A model generated the notes under the pieces. That model was not told where the DNA came from. It saw only the letters and a list, made by a program, of their open reading frames with translations, and did no database searches. The position numbers and the translations under genes were made by a program. Of a stretch of DNA of 64,000 nucleotides, positions 10,413 through 23,139 are shown one piece after another. Positions within the stretch are counted from its first letter, which is position 1; each line of letters starts with the position of its first letter. The DNA comes from Vandiemenella viatica (taxonomy: Eukaryota > Arthropoda > Insecta > Orthoptera > Morabidae), in NCBI GenBank assembly GCA_031002005.1, contig CM061920.1, forward strand, positions 113,140,095 to 113,204,094, written 5' to 3'.

Positions 10413-11822
10413 TGAATTCATACACTGAGTTGAATTCATATCACATTTCTTTATTAGCAAATAGTATTTACCAGCAATCCGTGATGTCCTTGGTATGTGG
10501 ACGAAGGTGTGTACGGCAGATTTTATTTATTTTTGAGACAATTATCAACATGGCAAAAGAAAGTTCTTAATGATATGTAAGGTGAGGGAAACAAACACAC
10601 ACACACACAGCTCTCAGTATAGTTATAAAGCAACAACTTTTATTAGGATCCCATCCGTGGTTTGTAATGTAACATCTTTGTACAATTTAACATAAGGAGA
10701 AAAATCACATTTTCCTAAAGTCATTCCCCTATTCTGTCAACATGATTCACAAAGTGTTTGAGAAGAAATTTTTCCATCACTGGATGTAGACAAATATTAC
10801 TGTAATAAATTATCAGAGCATTTAAGTAAAATTCAAAATTTTGTAACAGTGAAAATTCCATTCCATGAAAAGTATCCCCAAAAATGATAAATAAAAAGTT
10901 CATGAATTACAACTGCAAATTCTTCAGTGTGCCATATCTATAATCTAGCCCGAACCGTTTAGTAGGGGGCCTATCACATATAGTTGTATAGTAAAGATCT
11001 TTTACAATCATTTTCTTAAGAATAAAGAACTTTGCAACTCAGAAAATTATCCTTTTTGTAAGAAGACATAACTTTCAAAAAGTTGAAATGCTATCAGAGG
11101 GGATTTCACCACATTCATTTCCACTAATAAAGCTTAAAATTATGATCAGTCTGAGGTGTAATTTATATATGCTACAAATTTTATTTAAAGAGATATTTTG
11201 ATTTCAAGTTGTATTGCAACACATTACTGCATGGAGCCAAATACAAAATTTAAAATTATCAATTAATGGAAAGAAGTATTACAAATTTTAATGCAACAGG
11301 TTATCCTCAAGCAACATGTGCAAATTGCAGGGTGAATTAAAATGGGGTTAGCCAGATATTAATTTTAGAAGTTTTAGTCTGACATCACACTGATGGGAAA
11401 TGAATGGTGCAATTGGTGTTAATCACTGATAACTCTCAGACTAAGAGCAGTATAGTAAAGAAACATATAGTACATCACAGGCTAGGTAAAATTCCAACAA
11501 ATAATATGACCAAAAAAACTCAACAGAAGAATAAGTATCTTAAAAGATATTAATAGAAAACAGAAACAAAACTTCTTGAGGGCATAGCGGAAAAACTACA
11601 AAGTTTTAGAAAAAGTTGCAAGTTAAAAAAAAAAGCAGAAAAACTAGGGCTTTATTGTATCAAAATTCCATACAGATAGGAGGCTGAGAAAATTTACCCG
11701 CCTCATTTTTGTTATAAAAGGGCACCCATTTTGAAATTTGAGAGCCAGTTTACAGCAGTGTTTGGTCACAGGTGATTGTGTCACTCGTGCCTTTGTAATT
11801 AGCAATTAACACCATGCAGGTG
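10413..11822. other. No gene recognised; short (CA)n tract
   Basis: AT-rich sequence with one dinucleotide tract at about 10593-10609 (ACACACACAC). No coding or transposon signal stands out. Confidence 0.4.
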
Positions 11823-11825
11823 ATA

Positions 11826-14095
11826 GAATTTAATTTAATTTAATTGCAATGGAGCACACGCTCCGGTGGCAATTTCCCTACACACCCAACTTCCCCCTAT
11901 CCTACACTCACCTACATTTGCCCTCTGCAAATTTTAACTTTAAATTCTTTTAACGTTTTCGGTAGGTTATTCATCATTCCCCTTGGTAACTCATTCCAAT
12001 CCCCGACACCATTACCTAAAAAGAAAATCTTCCCACACCCTTGTGCCTGAAATCGAGTGCCAGCTTGTGGTCATGGTCATCTTTTCCCTTCCATGAACTA
12101 CTTTTCATACCTACTGCAATATCTTTCCATGCCTCATCGCCAGTATACGCCCTGTACACGCCCATTACCCTCCTCATCCTTCTCCTGTCTTGCAATGAAT
12201 CCCATTCCAGCTCCTTTATCATATCTGTCACTGATTGCATTCTGCGATAATTTCCAGAAACAAATCTAGCAGCCCTTCTTTGCACCTTCTCCAACTCCTG
12301 TATTTGATACTCAAAATGTGGGTCCCATACTACACTACCATATTCGAGCAATGGTCTTACCAAAGTTTTGTAACCCAATTCCTTTACTTCTCTCGTGCAG
12401 CCTCTCATCACTCTCTCCAACAAGTGCAGAATTTTGAAACCTTTTCCTACCACCTGTCCAATGTGCCCTGCCCAGTTAAACTTGTTATCAAATGTAATGC
12501 CAAGATATTTACATTTCAAGTCTTCAGTAAGCAATTCTTTCCCCACCTTATATTCATAATTTACCTTTTGTTTTTTATTTGTGTATCTAATTAGCTGACT
12601 CTTCTTTGCATTTATCTTCATCCCATGTTTACCAACCCAACTAGATATCCTGTCCAGATCACCCTGCAACTGTTTACAGTCCTCTATCATTTTGATCCTT
12701 TTATACAGCATTATGTCATCTGCAAACAATCTAATTTCAGATAGTAAACTATCAACACAATTATTCATTAGAATAATGAATAGCAATGGTCCCAATACGC
12801 TACCCTGCGGCACTCTCATTTTTACTTCCACTTCCTTTGATACCGCATTTCCCACCCTAACTTTGTTTTCTACCTTTTAAAAATTCTTCTACCCAGCAAA
12901 TCACTTTCTCATCCATTCCAATAGTTTTTTACCTTCTTTACTACCATTTTGTGGCTTACTCTGTCAAACGCCTTTGAAAGATCTAGTGCTACACTATCAA
13001 TTTGGCCTCCCTTGTCCATTTCATCTGAAATATCTTGTATATATCCCACCAACTGACATTCGCATGAATATCCTTGCCTGAACCCATGTTGCCTACTTGA
13101 AAACCACTTACGTTCCTCACATACATTTCTGAACTGGTTTCATATCAATCTTTCCCATTAATTTACCTACCACTGAAGTCGTACTGATTGGCCTGTAATG
13201 TTTCGACTCTATTTCTCACCCCTCCTTTATGTACCGGTACTATCACACTTTTCCAGTCTTGTGGTAAGCAGCAAGTATCCAGATTCAATTTAAATAATAT
13301 TTCAAGATAAGGTACTTGTCACATCCGACTATCTTTAAGATATCTGTAGTAATATTATCTGCACCAGCCCCCTTATGTTTTTTGAGCTTGCTTATTTCCT
13401 TCATGATTTCTTCAGGATGAATTTCAAATTTTTTAGTATCTTCATTTCAAATCGTATCGTTAAGCTCGTTCTCCAAATTTGACCTTCCTGTTTCTGATTC
13501 ATTGTCCCTAATGCTCTCACTAAACCAGTTACTTAAAATCTCGGCCTTTTTTCAAATTTCTCCATCCTTATCTATGAGCATCTCTACCCCCTCCCTTCCC
13601 CTCAGTTTCCTGATATAGCCATAGAAATTTCTAGATGCAGTCAGTCAGTGGTCCTCCTGCACTGACAATACTCTTCATAAACCATCTTTAGCCACTTTCT
13701 TTGCTGTTATTAAGTCCTTGTTTAGTTGTTTCAAATATTCCCTACTACCCTGCTATCTCTTAACTCTGTTATGTTCTCTTCGTACCAACCTCTTTAACCT
13801 TCTCACTTCCCTATTATAGTACACAGGTTCTCTACTTCTCTTTATATTCTGCTTTGGAATGAATTTTTCTTCCCCCTTTTTTATTATCTCCTTGAACTCT
13901 TCCAACTTTGACTCTACTGTACTTGTGCCTTCCTTCCATTTGCTGAAACGTTCTCTGAAATATCTCTTCAAATTTGAAATCTGTGCCTTTTTATAATTGT
14001 ACCTACTTCCCCCTTCAGTTTTGGCTGCTGGTTCACTGACTCCCCCAATATCCATCAGAACTGCGTCAAATTTGACAGGAGTTTTCAGGAAATAT
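11826..14095 (-). pseudogene. CR1/Jockey-like LINE, family A, 5'-truncated
   Basis: A minus-strand open stretch at 12016-12855 covers the palm and thumb of a reverse transcriptase: VPQGSVLGPLLF, the catalytic FADDIMLY, then KYLGITFDNKFNW and the C-terminal LLEYGSVVWDPHFEYQIQ. A frameshift near 12016 leads to VGDWNELPRG, the family's late motif, and a 3' end made of AATTAA repeats at 11826-11850. The 5' side (13753-14060) encodes the linker between endonuclease and RT. Stops and frameshifts lie between 12856 and 13750. The endonuclease is absent, so this is a 5'-truncated copy. Relatives are at 31570, 37860, 42249, 52500 and 55830. Confidence 0.78.
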
Positions 14096-14266
14096 AAAAT
14101 GTTCACACAATATAATAAAATCATCGAATATTTAGCAGTAAATAGTGAGCTATGTCAAATATTACCATGAACTGAAGGGTTTTACTATGATTTTCACTAA
14201 CTTGGGGAGAGACGTAAAAGCTTCTTTGGAGGTGTAAACTTAAGTGAGTTAGCTGAATCTATCTGC

Positions 14267-15325
14267 TTTCTTCATCTACATCTACATACATCTACATCTA
14301 CATATATACTCTGCAATTCACAAAATTGTGGGTGGCAGAGGGTGCTCAGCACCAAAGTTAATCTCTTTTGCTGTGCATTCCAATCCCTAATGGTACGAGG
14401 GAAAAAAGAAATCAGTCCGGCACCTTATTTCTCTAATTTTATCGTTCCTGTCCTTCCGACTCAAATAGGTTGGTGGAAGAAGTATTTCACTACACTCAAA
14501 AGTGAAAGTACGCATGTTTACCAATAAGTTTAAACCGAAACATGTGTCGTCTATCTACCAGAGACTCCCAACCTAATCTACTAATCAGTTCTGTGACGCT
14601 TTCATAAGGACTGTAGCAAGCGGTAACGAATCGAGCGGCTCTTGTCTGTACTTTCTCTATACTTTCGATCGTCCCCTTACGAAACGGGTCCCAAATGGCC
14701 ACAACAATAATCCAAATGTGGACCGCACAAGAGATTTGTATGTTATCTCCTTTGTTTGTTCATTACAACTTTCAAGATTCGACCTATGAATCGCAGCCTA
14801 CAATTTGCTCTACCTACTAACGAATTAATGTGTATGTCCCATTTCATGTTCCTTTGTACTGTTACTCCGATTCTACGAAATATTTGGACCATATCAATAA
14901 CTGTATTGTTTAACTCGTATTTCTGAACAATTGGATTCTTTTTGTTAGTTATGCTCATTGTCTTGCACTTTTTACGATTTAAAGTAAGTTGCCACTCAGC
15001 GCACCAAGCCAAAATAACATCCCGATCGCGCTGAATTTCTAAGCAATCGGCCAAATTTCTTACTTTCCTATAATAACCGCATCATCAGCAAACAATCTAA
15101 AAAGGCTTTTCACTTTGTCTCCGAGATCGTTTATAAAAATTAAGAAAAGAAGTGGTCCTATTACACTTCCTTGAGTACACCCGATGTAACATCTAGGATT
15201 AGAAGAACTTTCTCCTTCAACAACAACATACTGCGACCAGACCAGTTAGAAAATCCTTTATCCATTCACAAAGCTGATCCGATATACCAAGGGATTGTTT
15301 GTCAAATGCCTTTCGTTACCCTTAC
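14267..15325 (-). pseudogene. CR1/Jockey-like LINE, family B, truncated copy
   Basis: On the minus strand, remnants of RT motifs LLFLIFINDLGD and LFADDAVI are followed by CLEIQRDRDVILAWCAEWQL (14995-15054) and, after a frameshift, by KVQTRAARFV (14600-14650). The 3' tail is a (GATGTA)n-like tract at 14270-14308. The same family is at 26362-29140 and 33033-35425. The copy lacks the endonuclease and is broken by several indels. Confidence 0.75.
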
Positions 15326-15759
15326 GACCGATACTAGTGTATCGATAAAAACTTATACTGTTTTAGATAAAATGACTTTTTTCATTTGAATGTGCAACCT
15401 CCTTCCTACCTGTTAGCTATTACAGGTTAAGGTAATAGCTTGGCGAACGATTTTAAAGAAACCATACATTTTATGAATCTGGCTCCAATAGTATGAACTA
15501 TGTCAGTAACAGTCAGAGTTAATGACTAATCTGCACTCCTCCCCCAATGCGCAGTACATCATTACAAGTCCCACACATTGGAATTTCATGAAGACATGTT
15601 AACAATACACAGATGCAAATAAAAGCCACAGTTTTATGAAATTATTATTTTTAAACCAATAAAAATTAATAGCAGCACAAAAATTGATGTGTGTTATGTC
15701 AAGAATTTTTAGGGTACCCGGTAAGTGAATAATTCATCTTGGATGTTGTGAGCTATTTT

Positions 15760-15762
<3 letters not shown>
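15326..15762. other. No recognisable feature
   Basis: AT-rich spacer between a LINE end and a SINE tail, without open frames of note. Confidence 0.35.
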
Positions 15763-15820
<58 letters not shown>

Positions 15821-16003
15821 GCTCAATGTCTCGTCAAAGGACATTAGAGAAAGTGAAGGAACCATCTCAGCATTCACTTGGGGTGATTTTAAGAAACCCG
15901 AATAATTTGGATGTCTGGATGGGGATTCAAGATGGCATTATCCAAAATGCAAGGCCAGAGCATCACTGCTTACCCACTACACTTAGTCTCAGTTCACAAT
16001 CGC
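15763..16003 (-). mobile_element. tRNA-derived SINE, copy 2, with 55-nt poly(T)
   Basis: This is the same SINE body as at 10180, read on the minus strand. Its 3' poly(A) tail appears as an uninterrupted run of 55 T at 15763-15817. The tRNA-like head lies at 15930-16003 and is more diverged than in copy 5. The long pure tail suggests either a young insertion or later slippage. Confidence 0.7.
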
Positions 16004-16925
16004 ACTAAGGATCTTTGGTTCATATGTATTTACTTCAAAAAAATAGAATTTTTTATTCCAGTGCCCATTCACACACAGTCACAATAAATGTAAAATAAAC
16101 AATATCAGATGCATTCAAACTGCAAATACAGTTAGATAATTTTTGCATGATGCCATTTTAAACAGAGAGACAAAGCTCACAACAGATATACATATATGGA
16201 GATACCTTCCACAATACAAATCTCTACAGCTCCCATGTGCTTGTATCTAGAATCCAGTCAGCTTAAAAGAAAAACTATGTCTCCCCTTTGTGCTGCACAT
16301 TTTAAGTCTTTCTTTGGAGCTAGATCATCTGTAACGTACTTTGTACGCACCAACACTTGGTAAAAACGTGCATTATTAAGCTGTACATCTTACTCGCCAG
16401 CACTTGGTAAAAACATGCATTACTAAGCCACTTTCATCTCTGCCATCCTCTTCTCATTCCTACAAAACTCCCTGCTCATCTAAGATGCCTCTATTTCTGC
16501 CATGAAATAACAACCAATATATGTTACATTGCAGACAGTCGGCCATCTGAATGGGGAAGAACTGTATCTGACCTTGAACGCTGTGCTTTCAGGAGGTTTC
16601 CAGTCAGCACCATCCCTGAAAATTTCCTTAGTACAAAAATACTGAGATACTGAGCAGGGAAATCATGGGAGCCAGTGGATACTGTACAAGAAATTGGTGA
16701 TAAGTCATATTCTTTTAATGTTAAGCCAAAAGGGGGGAATATTTCTAGAGTGGGGTATGCTAGAGATCTGAATGAGAATGAGGAAGTCTTCTTGCATGAA
16801 AAGAGAATTCTATCTAACCAAGAAAACTACAGGAAAAAAGTTAAAATATTTCTGGACAATAATGCATACACAAGTCTAGACAGTAACCGAATATCTTTGT
16901 TATGAAGATTTCACTTATGAAAACT
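16004..16925. other. No gene recognised
   Basis: A short open stretch at 16675-16905 has no recognised similarity. A near-direct repeat of about 40 bp with the core CACTTGGTAAAAAC occurs at about 16349 and 16400. Nothing else is supported. Confidence 0.35.
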
Positions 16926-17168
16926 ATATTTTTTTGCTTATGACTTTACGCCTCATCGATGTCATTAGAGGTGGGACAGGACTGGGGACAAGGAATGGAA
17001 AGGAATTTGGCCATGGCATTTTGAAGGAAGCGTCTCGGCATTCACCTGGAGTGATTTTGGGAAACAGTGGAAAATCCAAATCTAGATGCCAAAATGCGGA
17101 TTTGAGCTGGCATCCTCCCGAACGCGAGGCCAGAACATTAACCTCTCACATGGTGCTCACATGTTTCA
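16926..17168 (-). mobile_element. tRNA-derived SINE, copy 3
   Basis: Minus-strand SINE with the shared body (for example TGGAGTGATTTTGGGAAA on the plus strand at 17048-17065) and the head at about 17095-17168. It is in the same orientation as the other four copies in this window. Confidence 0.68.
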
Positions 17169-18030
17169 CCATGTTCCACATGAAACCATCAGAAGAACAC
17201 TTCTGCTTCAAGATACAGCACTTCCCAGGCAACATGAACCACCAAAGCCATACCAGGATAGGATCCCGCAGTAATTTCTGATCTACGGTTGGTGCCACTA
17301 ACTCACAAATATATGTACTAACAAACTATCTCATCCTAGTCCTAAATGCTTTTATGGGAGGATGCGGACAAAATGTAGCGTTACATGGATTATTATTAAT
17401 TTTTTTTTTTTTTTTGACATCCTATAAGGTGTGATGGTATACTGGAAACACTCGGTGAGCATTTGGAATCATGAATGGTAGAGCTCTTAAGGAGACAGGG
17501 TAGCAACAGGCTCTTCATTATATCCAGTTATAAGCAACAGTTTAAGTAACATTCCGAAAGACCACTGGAAAGTGCAGAATTGTTTTACAGATAAATTAAC
17601 GATACTTTTACCATATGGCCAAATGAAGAGAAAAATTATACAATTTCTGGAAATATCTTAAGCGAATACATAGCAACTCCAAATTTACAGTGAAAGTGGT
17701 CAAATGGGTTGCCTGCTAATTCTGGCAGGAGACATGGGAAGTATAGTAACCCACACTAACTTATATCTTAGTTCACAAAGGTACCACAATCCATCTCAGT
17801 ATAATTCAGTATTACCAACTGTTGAAGACCAGGCGAAAACTATCTTTAGTGATTTAATTCTTAAGGTGAAGCTAGATCCGAAACAGACATTCTGTATGAA
17901 TGGATACAGTGGATTCCATATTAACAGAGCATTTTCAGAAAAGGGAGGAGTAGACCCCAAAGCCTCAGGCCGAACAATATACCTTTTGTATAATGAAAAC
18001 ACAGCCAAACCTGTTGCAAATAATCAATGA
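17169..18030. other. No gene recognised; poly(T) tract
   Basis: A T-run lies at about 17399-17416. An open stretch at 17704-18030 (108 codons) resembles no family I know and overlaps the edge of a repeat-like motif at 18031, so I do not call it a gene. Confidence 0.35.
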
Positions 18031-18080
18031 ATTTATTGACCGGTTTCGACCCGCCTTAAGGAGTCTTCTTCAGAAACCTG
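18031..18080 (-). ncRNA. Candidate hammerhead-like ribozyme core
   Basis: On the minus strand CTGAAGA is followed by GACTC, a loop, GGGTC and then GAAACCGGTC. CUGANGA and GAAA are the two conserved strands of the hammerhead core, GACTC/GGGTC would be stem II, and the palindrome ACCGGT ending in UC would give a minimal stem III and cleavage residue. Against it: one extra base lies between the A of CUGANGA and stem II, and stem I pairing is weak. Penelope-like elements and retrozymes are known to carry hammerheads, and Penelope copies start about 1 kb away. This is a hypothesis only. Confidence 0.3.
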
Positions 18081-19019
18081 TAGATATTGTACATTATTAG
18101 TGCATCTGATATTAAACTTTAAGATATATACATAAAAATACTCACTAGTTAAAATATATTACATAAATCTAAAAACACTTCTCAATAAAAAGTACACTTT
18201 TGTACTAGAGTCACACATTAAAATATATTATCTGGCTAACCATCTGGCAGCAAGCGTGCATCACAGAGCCAGCGTCTAATCTGGGCGGCAGCTTACTGCC
18301 GACTGGCCTGTACCTAGTGGCGGTAACTAGTTTAATGGCAGATGGCGCCACCTGCGACACACGTATGGATGCAACAGGTGATATTAAAATTGAACAACGT
18401 CTCGTTATACAAATGTTTGACATGAACAAAATAGAATTTTGAGGAGACCAATAGTTGTCTAACCCGTCATATTATTAAGTTATGAGTATGGGTGAGAAAC
18501 TCTCAAAAAATTGAATTTATCTTTGAAAGCAATTTATCAGGTGGTTTGCAAATGGATCTAGCGTTTTGGATGAAATTTCATATGTAGATAACGTTTTGCT
18601 TTTCAAGTTTTTAACACGATTAAAAAAAAAAAAAAAAAAAAAAAGGAGCAATATTTGTATTTGGTTTTTCGAAAACAGTTCTAACCTCATTACGTAGAAG
18701 GTTCAGGTACCAGTAAGCCTACCGATGTTAGTTAAAGCTTCTCTTTGGTTAACAGTGCACCTCAAAACGCCTAGGAAGCCTACAAGACTTTTACTTTAAT
18801 CAAACTTTAGACGAAATCTTGGATATTGAACAGAAATAAAAAAAATGCCGAGCAAAGATTGGTCACCCAGGTACTAATAATACCACTGAGAATGGAAACA
18901 TAGTGATGATACTATTATACTGATATTTCCTACTGTGCACTGTCTGTTCGGAGGTTTGAATTAGGAAACACTATTACGATTATCAAAAACACTGCAAAAA
19001 AGAAAGTTCATATATATAT
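18081..19019. other. No gene recognised
   Basis: AT-rich DNA with a 22-nt A-run at about 18623-18645 and a less AT-rich patch at 18230-18380. No coding similarity was seen. Confidence 0.35.
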
Positions 19020-19805
19020 TAACCCCGCAAAAACCACCAATCCAGTCTTGATCACGCAGTACTATCCAGGCCTCGAATCCATTAACAGAATCCTCTGGTA
19101 AGGCTATGATTTCTTGCAAACCTGCCCTGAAATGAGATCCATTCTTCCTAAAATCCTCCCTGCCCCTCCTAGAACTTGTTTCAGCACCCCTCCTAACCTC
19201 AGCGAACTTCTGGTCCACAAACACAGTCTTCCTCGTCCTAACAGTCAGCCACAACGCTCTTTCCCATGTAATAGACGCCACTGCAAGATGTGCAACATAC
19301 ACCATGCTTCCACCATTTTATCAACCATGTCACAGGGGAAAGTTTCCCTATCATAGTACATCCACTGTGAAACCACCTGTAATTTACCATTAACATGCAA
19401 CCACTGCCTGGCTTCATATATAGGTTTGACCACAAATTCACTCTCCATAAGAATGAATGGCCACCGACAGACAGTGTTCACACAGAACCCAAGCACCCAG
19501 TTGCTGCCCATGCCATACCCATGACTTGAATAATTTCAATTCCTGTTTCACAGTCCGTGCTATAGCAGCAGTTTCTCTGAACTCAGAAGGTGGGAACTTG
19601 CTTACCATTACAAACGTGGCACAAGGCAACCAGCTGGTGTCAACTTGAGATAATATCCGGACATTATTATTGTTATTATTACATATGTTTAACCTTTTTT
19701 AATCCTCTCTATCCCACTACCTATATCGAACCACCACTAACCTAAGGTGATGTTTACTTCATAAAAATTATTTTATTATATTTTCTTCAATTTGTATAAT
19801 CTTAT
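19020..19805 (+). pseudogene. Penelope-like element, C-terminal part with GIY-YIG remnant
   Basis: Plus-strand translation gives LITQYYPGLESINRIL, then RSILPKILPAPPRT, CFSTPPNLSELLVHKHSL and PCNRRHCKMCNIHHAS, the conserved region between RT and endonuclease of Penelope-like retroelements. Further on, NHCLASYIGLTTNSLSIRMN is a GIY-YIG endonuclease core, with YIG in place and the following Arg retained. Frameshifts near 19350 and a stop near 19095 disable it. The 3' untranslated part begins at about 19645 and seems to stop near 19805, where an AT-rich junction leads into satellite DNA. Confidence 0.72.
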
Positions 19806-19841
19806 ATATATATAAAAATAGACGTGTTTTTTCCTATATTT

Positions 19842-21985
19842 CACTTTTCAGCCACCACTACCTTGCACAGATCACTGATGTTTGTTGGTGGAAGTAGCAT
19901 GGAGTTTCCTGTCGTGCACAACGTTGGCCGAATGCCGATAGCTGTGGGGATGTGGGAGATATAATGATTAAAGTTGGTCAGTGCAGGGCGTTTTCATATT
20001 TCGACCAAAAATTCGTATCTCCGTATACTTCTCTTTCCTGCCACAACTACATAACATAGACCTTTGGTATTTGTGTGTGGTAGTAGAATCGTCTTTCCTG
20101 TCGTGCACTATGGTTGTTAGATGTCGGTAGCTATGGGGGTGTGGGAGATATGGGGGTTGAAAGTGGTCGACCTGTGGCAATTTCATACTTCTGCCAAAGA
20201 CAAAAGTGTCATGGTGTATCACTTTTCAGCGAAAACTATAGATCACAGATAACTGGTGTTTGTGTGTAGTAGTAGCACAGAGTCACCTTTCGATCACAAC
20301 AGCGGCCGATTTCAGAAACTGTGGTACTGTGGTAGATATGGTGGTTGTAAGTGGCCGACCAAGGATATTTTCGTATTTCGACTGTCTCCGCATATGTCAC
20401 TTTTCTGCCACAACTACATAGCATAGAGCATTGGTGTTTGTGTTTGGTAGTAGAATCGTATCTCATGTAGTGCACTATGGTTGTTAGATGTCGGTAGCTA
20501 TGGGGGTGTGGGAGATATGGGGGTTGAAAGTGATCGACCTGTGGCAATTTCATACTTCTGCCAAAGACAAAAGTGTCATGGTGTATCACTTTTCAGCGAA
20601 AACTATAGATCACAGATAACTGGCGTTTGTGTGTAGTAGTAGCACAGAGTCACCTTTCGATCACAACAGCGGCCGAATTTCAGAAACTGTGTTACTGTGG
20701 TAGATATGGTGGTTGTAAGTGGCCGACCAAGGATATTTTCGATTTCGACTGTCTCCGCATATGTCACTTTTCTGCCACAACTACATAGCATAGAGCATTG
20801 GTGTTTGTGTTGGTAGTAGAATCGTATCTCATGTAGTGCACTATGGTTGTTAGATGTCGGTAGCTATGGGGGTGTGGGAGATATGGGGGTTGAAAGTGAT
20901 CGACCTGTGGCAATTTCATACTTCTGCCAAAGACAAAAGTGTCATGGTGTATCACTTTTCAGCGAAAACTATAGATCACAGATAACTGGCGTTTGTGTGT
21001 AGTAGTAGCACAGAGTCACCTTTCGATCACAACAGCGGCCGAATTTCAGAAACTGTGTTACTGTGGTAGATATGGTGGTTGTAAGTGGCCGACCAAGGAT
21101 ATTTTCGTATTTCGACTGTCTCCGCATATGTCACTTTTCTGCCACAACTACATAGCATAGAGCATTGGTGTTTGTGTTTGGTAGTAGAATCGTATCTCAT
21201 GTAGTGCACTATGGTTGTTAGATGTCGGTAGCTATGGGGGTGTGGGAGATATGGGGGTTGAAAGTGATCGACCTGTGGCAATTTCATACTTCTGCCAAAG
21301 ACAAAAGTGTCATGGTGTATCACTTTTCAGCGAAAACTATAGATCACAGATAACTGGCGTTTGTGTGTAGTAGTAGCACAGAGTCACCTTTCGATCACAA
21401 CAGCGGCCGATTTCAGAAACTGTGTTTGTGGTAGATATGGTGGTTGTAAGTGGCCGACCAAGGATATTTTCGTATTTCGACTGTCTCCGCATATGTCACT
21501 TTTCTGCCACAACTACATAGCATAGAATTGGTGTTTGTGTTGGTAGTAGAATCGTATCTCATGTAGTGCACTATGGTTGTTAGATGTCGGTAGCTATGGG
21601 GGTGTGGGAGAAATGGGGGATAAAATGGTCGACCTGCGGCAATTTCATATTTCTGCCAAAGACGCATGTGTCACGTTGTATCACTTTTAAGTGAAAACTA
21701 TCAATCGCAGATTACCGGCGTTTTTGTGTGGTAGTAACACAGAGTCACCCATCGATCACAACGTTGGCCGAAATTCGGTAACTGTGGGAGTGTGTGAGAT
21801 ATGGTGTTCGAAATTGGTCGATCATGAATATTTTCGTATTTCATCCAAAGACTTGTGTGTATCCGTAAATTTTACTTTGCTGCCGGAACTACATAGCGCA
21901 GAAGACTGGTATTTGTGTGTGGTAATAGTATCGAGTCTCCCATCGTGCACTATGGTGGTTAGATGTCTACAGCTGTCAATATGAA
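19842..21985 (+). repeat. Dimeric satellite array, ~367-bp higher-order unit
   Basis: Twelve monomers alternate between two types. Type A (about 187 bp) starts near 20031, 20397, 20763, 21128, 21496 and 21868 at TGCCACAACTACATA-like sequence. Type B (about 179 bp) starts near 19842, 20218, 20585, 20951, 21318 and 21680 at CGAAAACTATAGATCACAGA-like sequence. Same-type copies one period apart are nearly identical in the centre, while A and B differ clearly; the outer monomers are diverged. That is a two-monomer higher-order repeat of 366-368 bp. It is not coding: open frames that recur every 367 bp are a by-product of the periodicity. Confidence 0.9.
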
Positions 21986-22788
21986 TACTTTACAATCACG
22001 AACGAAGTTTGTGGGTACCAGCTATTATATTATAAATGTGGACGTAAGTGTCTGTCTTTTTGTTACGTTTTGACGACTAAATGGCTATATCAATATTGAT
22101 GGAATTTAACAATGAAATAGTGTAGGAGGACACAGGACATTTTTTCGGCGATGAATAACAGGTTTTAGTCACGAAAATTTTTAAGAACTTATCGAATGAT
22201 GAAAGACAGACAGATTCGTGTGTGTAGGTGTACTGTTACGTTGGTTGCTCAGTCACGCAATCTGTTAGTGTTTGATTATTAATAAATTTCGATAGAAACA
22301 AAACTTATTATTTAGTATAGAAGTCATTTGCTCTGCACTGTACTATTCATTTGTGTCTGTATAAAAAGTTTCTGTCACCATTTGTCTTCCTTTTTGACAT
22401 GCCTTACGGACGTAAACTGGCCTAAGGTGCGGTCTAGAAGACAATGTGCTGCTATTAGATTATAATGGATTCAGATGCTCATGTTGAATAAAGAAGAAAA
22501 AACCAGCTGAAATAAAGCTGCCATCAGTTACCCCGCCCCCCCCCCCCTCCACACACACACACACACATCCCGCGCACCTTCGCTTACTTTTCTGTTTTTA
22601 AATATGTTGTAAATTGATTCTCCTCATGAGACAGATTAGATGATAGGGATGATATAATGATGGCTTTCCATCATATTATGTCGACTCGGTGTTGTTTGGG
22701 ACAAATCTTACGTTCTATAGTTTTCTATATCCAATTCTGGAAATTGAAACTCCAAGTCCACGCGTACGAAGTCGCGGGTAACAGCTAG
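21986..22788 (+). mobile_element. CTAG-terminated repeat block following the satellite
   Basis: Two similar 3' ends occur in series. The first, GAAGTTTGTGGGTACCAGCTA (21 bases beginning at 22005, last base excluded from the motif), ends in CTAT at 22022-22025. The second has GTCGCGGGTAACAGCTAG ending in CTAG at 22785-22788, followed by T. Before the second lies a hairpin CCACGCG/CGCGGG (22758-22778). The segment 22026-22788 starts with an ATAAATGTGGACG-type sequence that is common at the 5' side of such insect repeats. A CTAG|T end after a hairpin fits Helitron-like elements, but no Rep/helicase coding is present, so the class is uncertain. Confidence 0.5.
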
Positions 22789-22789
22789 T

Positions 22790-23125
22790 ATTTTATATAA
22801 TTATTATTATCATTTATTTTTTTATTTTCTCAAGTTTAGTTTTAATTAAATTTTGCTCTTCCCACCGACCAGAGATTAGTTTGGATATTTATCTATGCTC
22901 GGGTATTAGCTCTACTTTTGTGATGTTTAAATTTACCCCCACCATTTTCCCGACCGGCGATCTTTCTGTGAGGGAGTCTCCAGCTGAGCCCACCACTCCC
23001 GTTGACAAAGGGTTTATCACGAAAATTACTTTATTATTTGTGTTTGTGTCTTTTCTGCGTGTTCGCGCCCCATATCCATCATCTAAAGTGGTAGCTCATT
23101 TCCCTATCCTAATTTGATATATATA
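22790..23125 (+). pseudogene. Penelope-like element 3' end, separated part
   Basis: This segment resembles the terminal part of the Penelope-like copy at 24190-25325, sharing TTTACCCCC, a GTTGACAAAGGG/GTTGACGACGGG stretch and the end CATCATCTAAAGT followed by TCATTTCCCTATCC. The copy at 19020-19805 stops just before its own 3' end, so the simplest reading is that 19806-22789 was inserted into one Penelope-like element and this is its far side. The exact junctions are not resolved. Confidence 0.55.
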
Positions 23126-23139
23126 GTAACCAGGAGATA

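Noticed and set aside
17704..18030. 108-codon plus-strand open frame
   Set aside because: No recognised motif, and its end runs into a repeat-like hammerhead motif; probably chance.
20222..21667. Repeated 60-117 codon open frames beginning MIHHDTFVFGRS on the minus strand
   Set aside because: They recur every ~367 bp because the satellite repeats; no start context, splice pattern or protein family supports coding.
19842..21985. CRISPR-like repeat array
   Set aside because: Units are ~180 bp and contiguous without unique spacers, and the host is a eukaryote.
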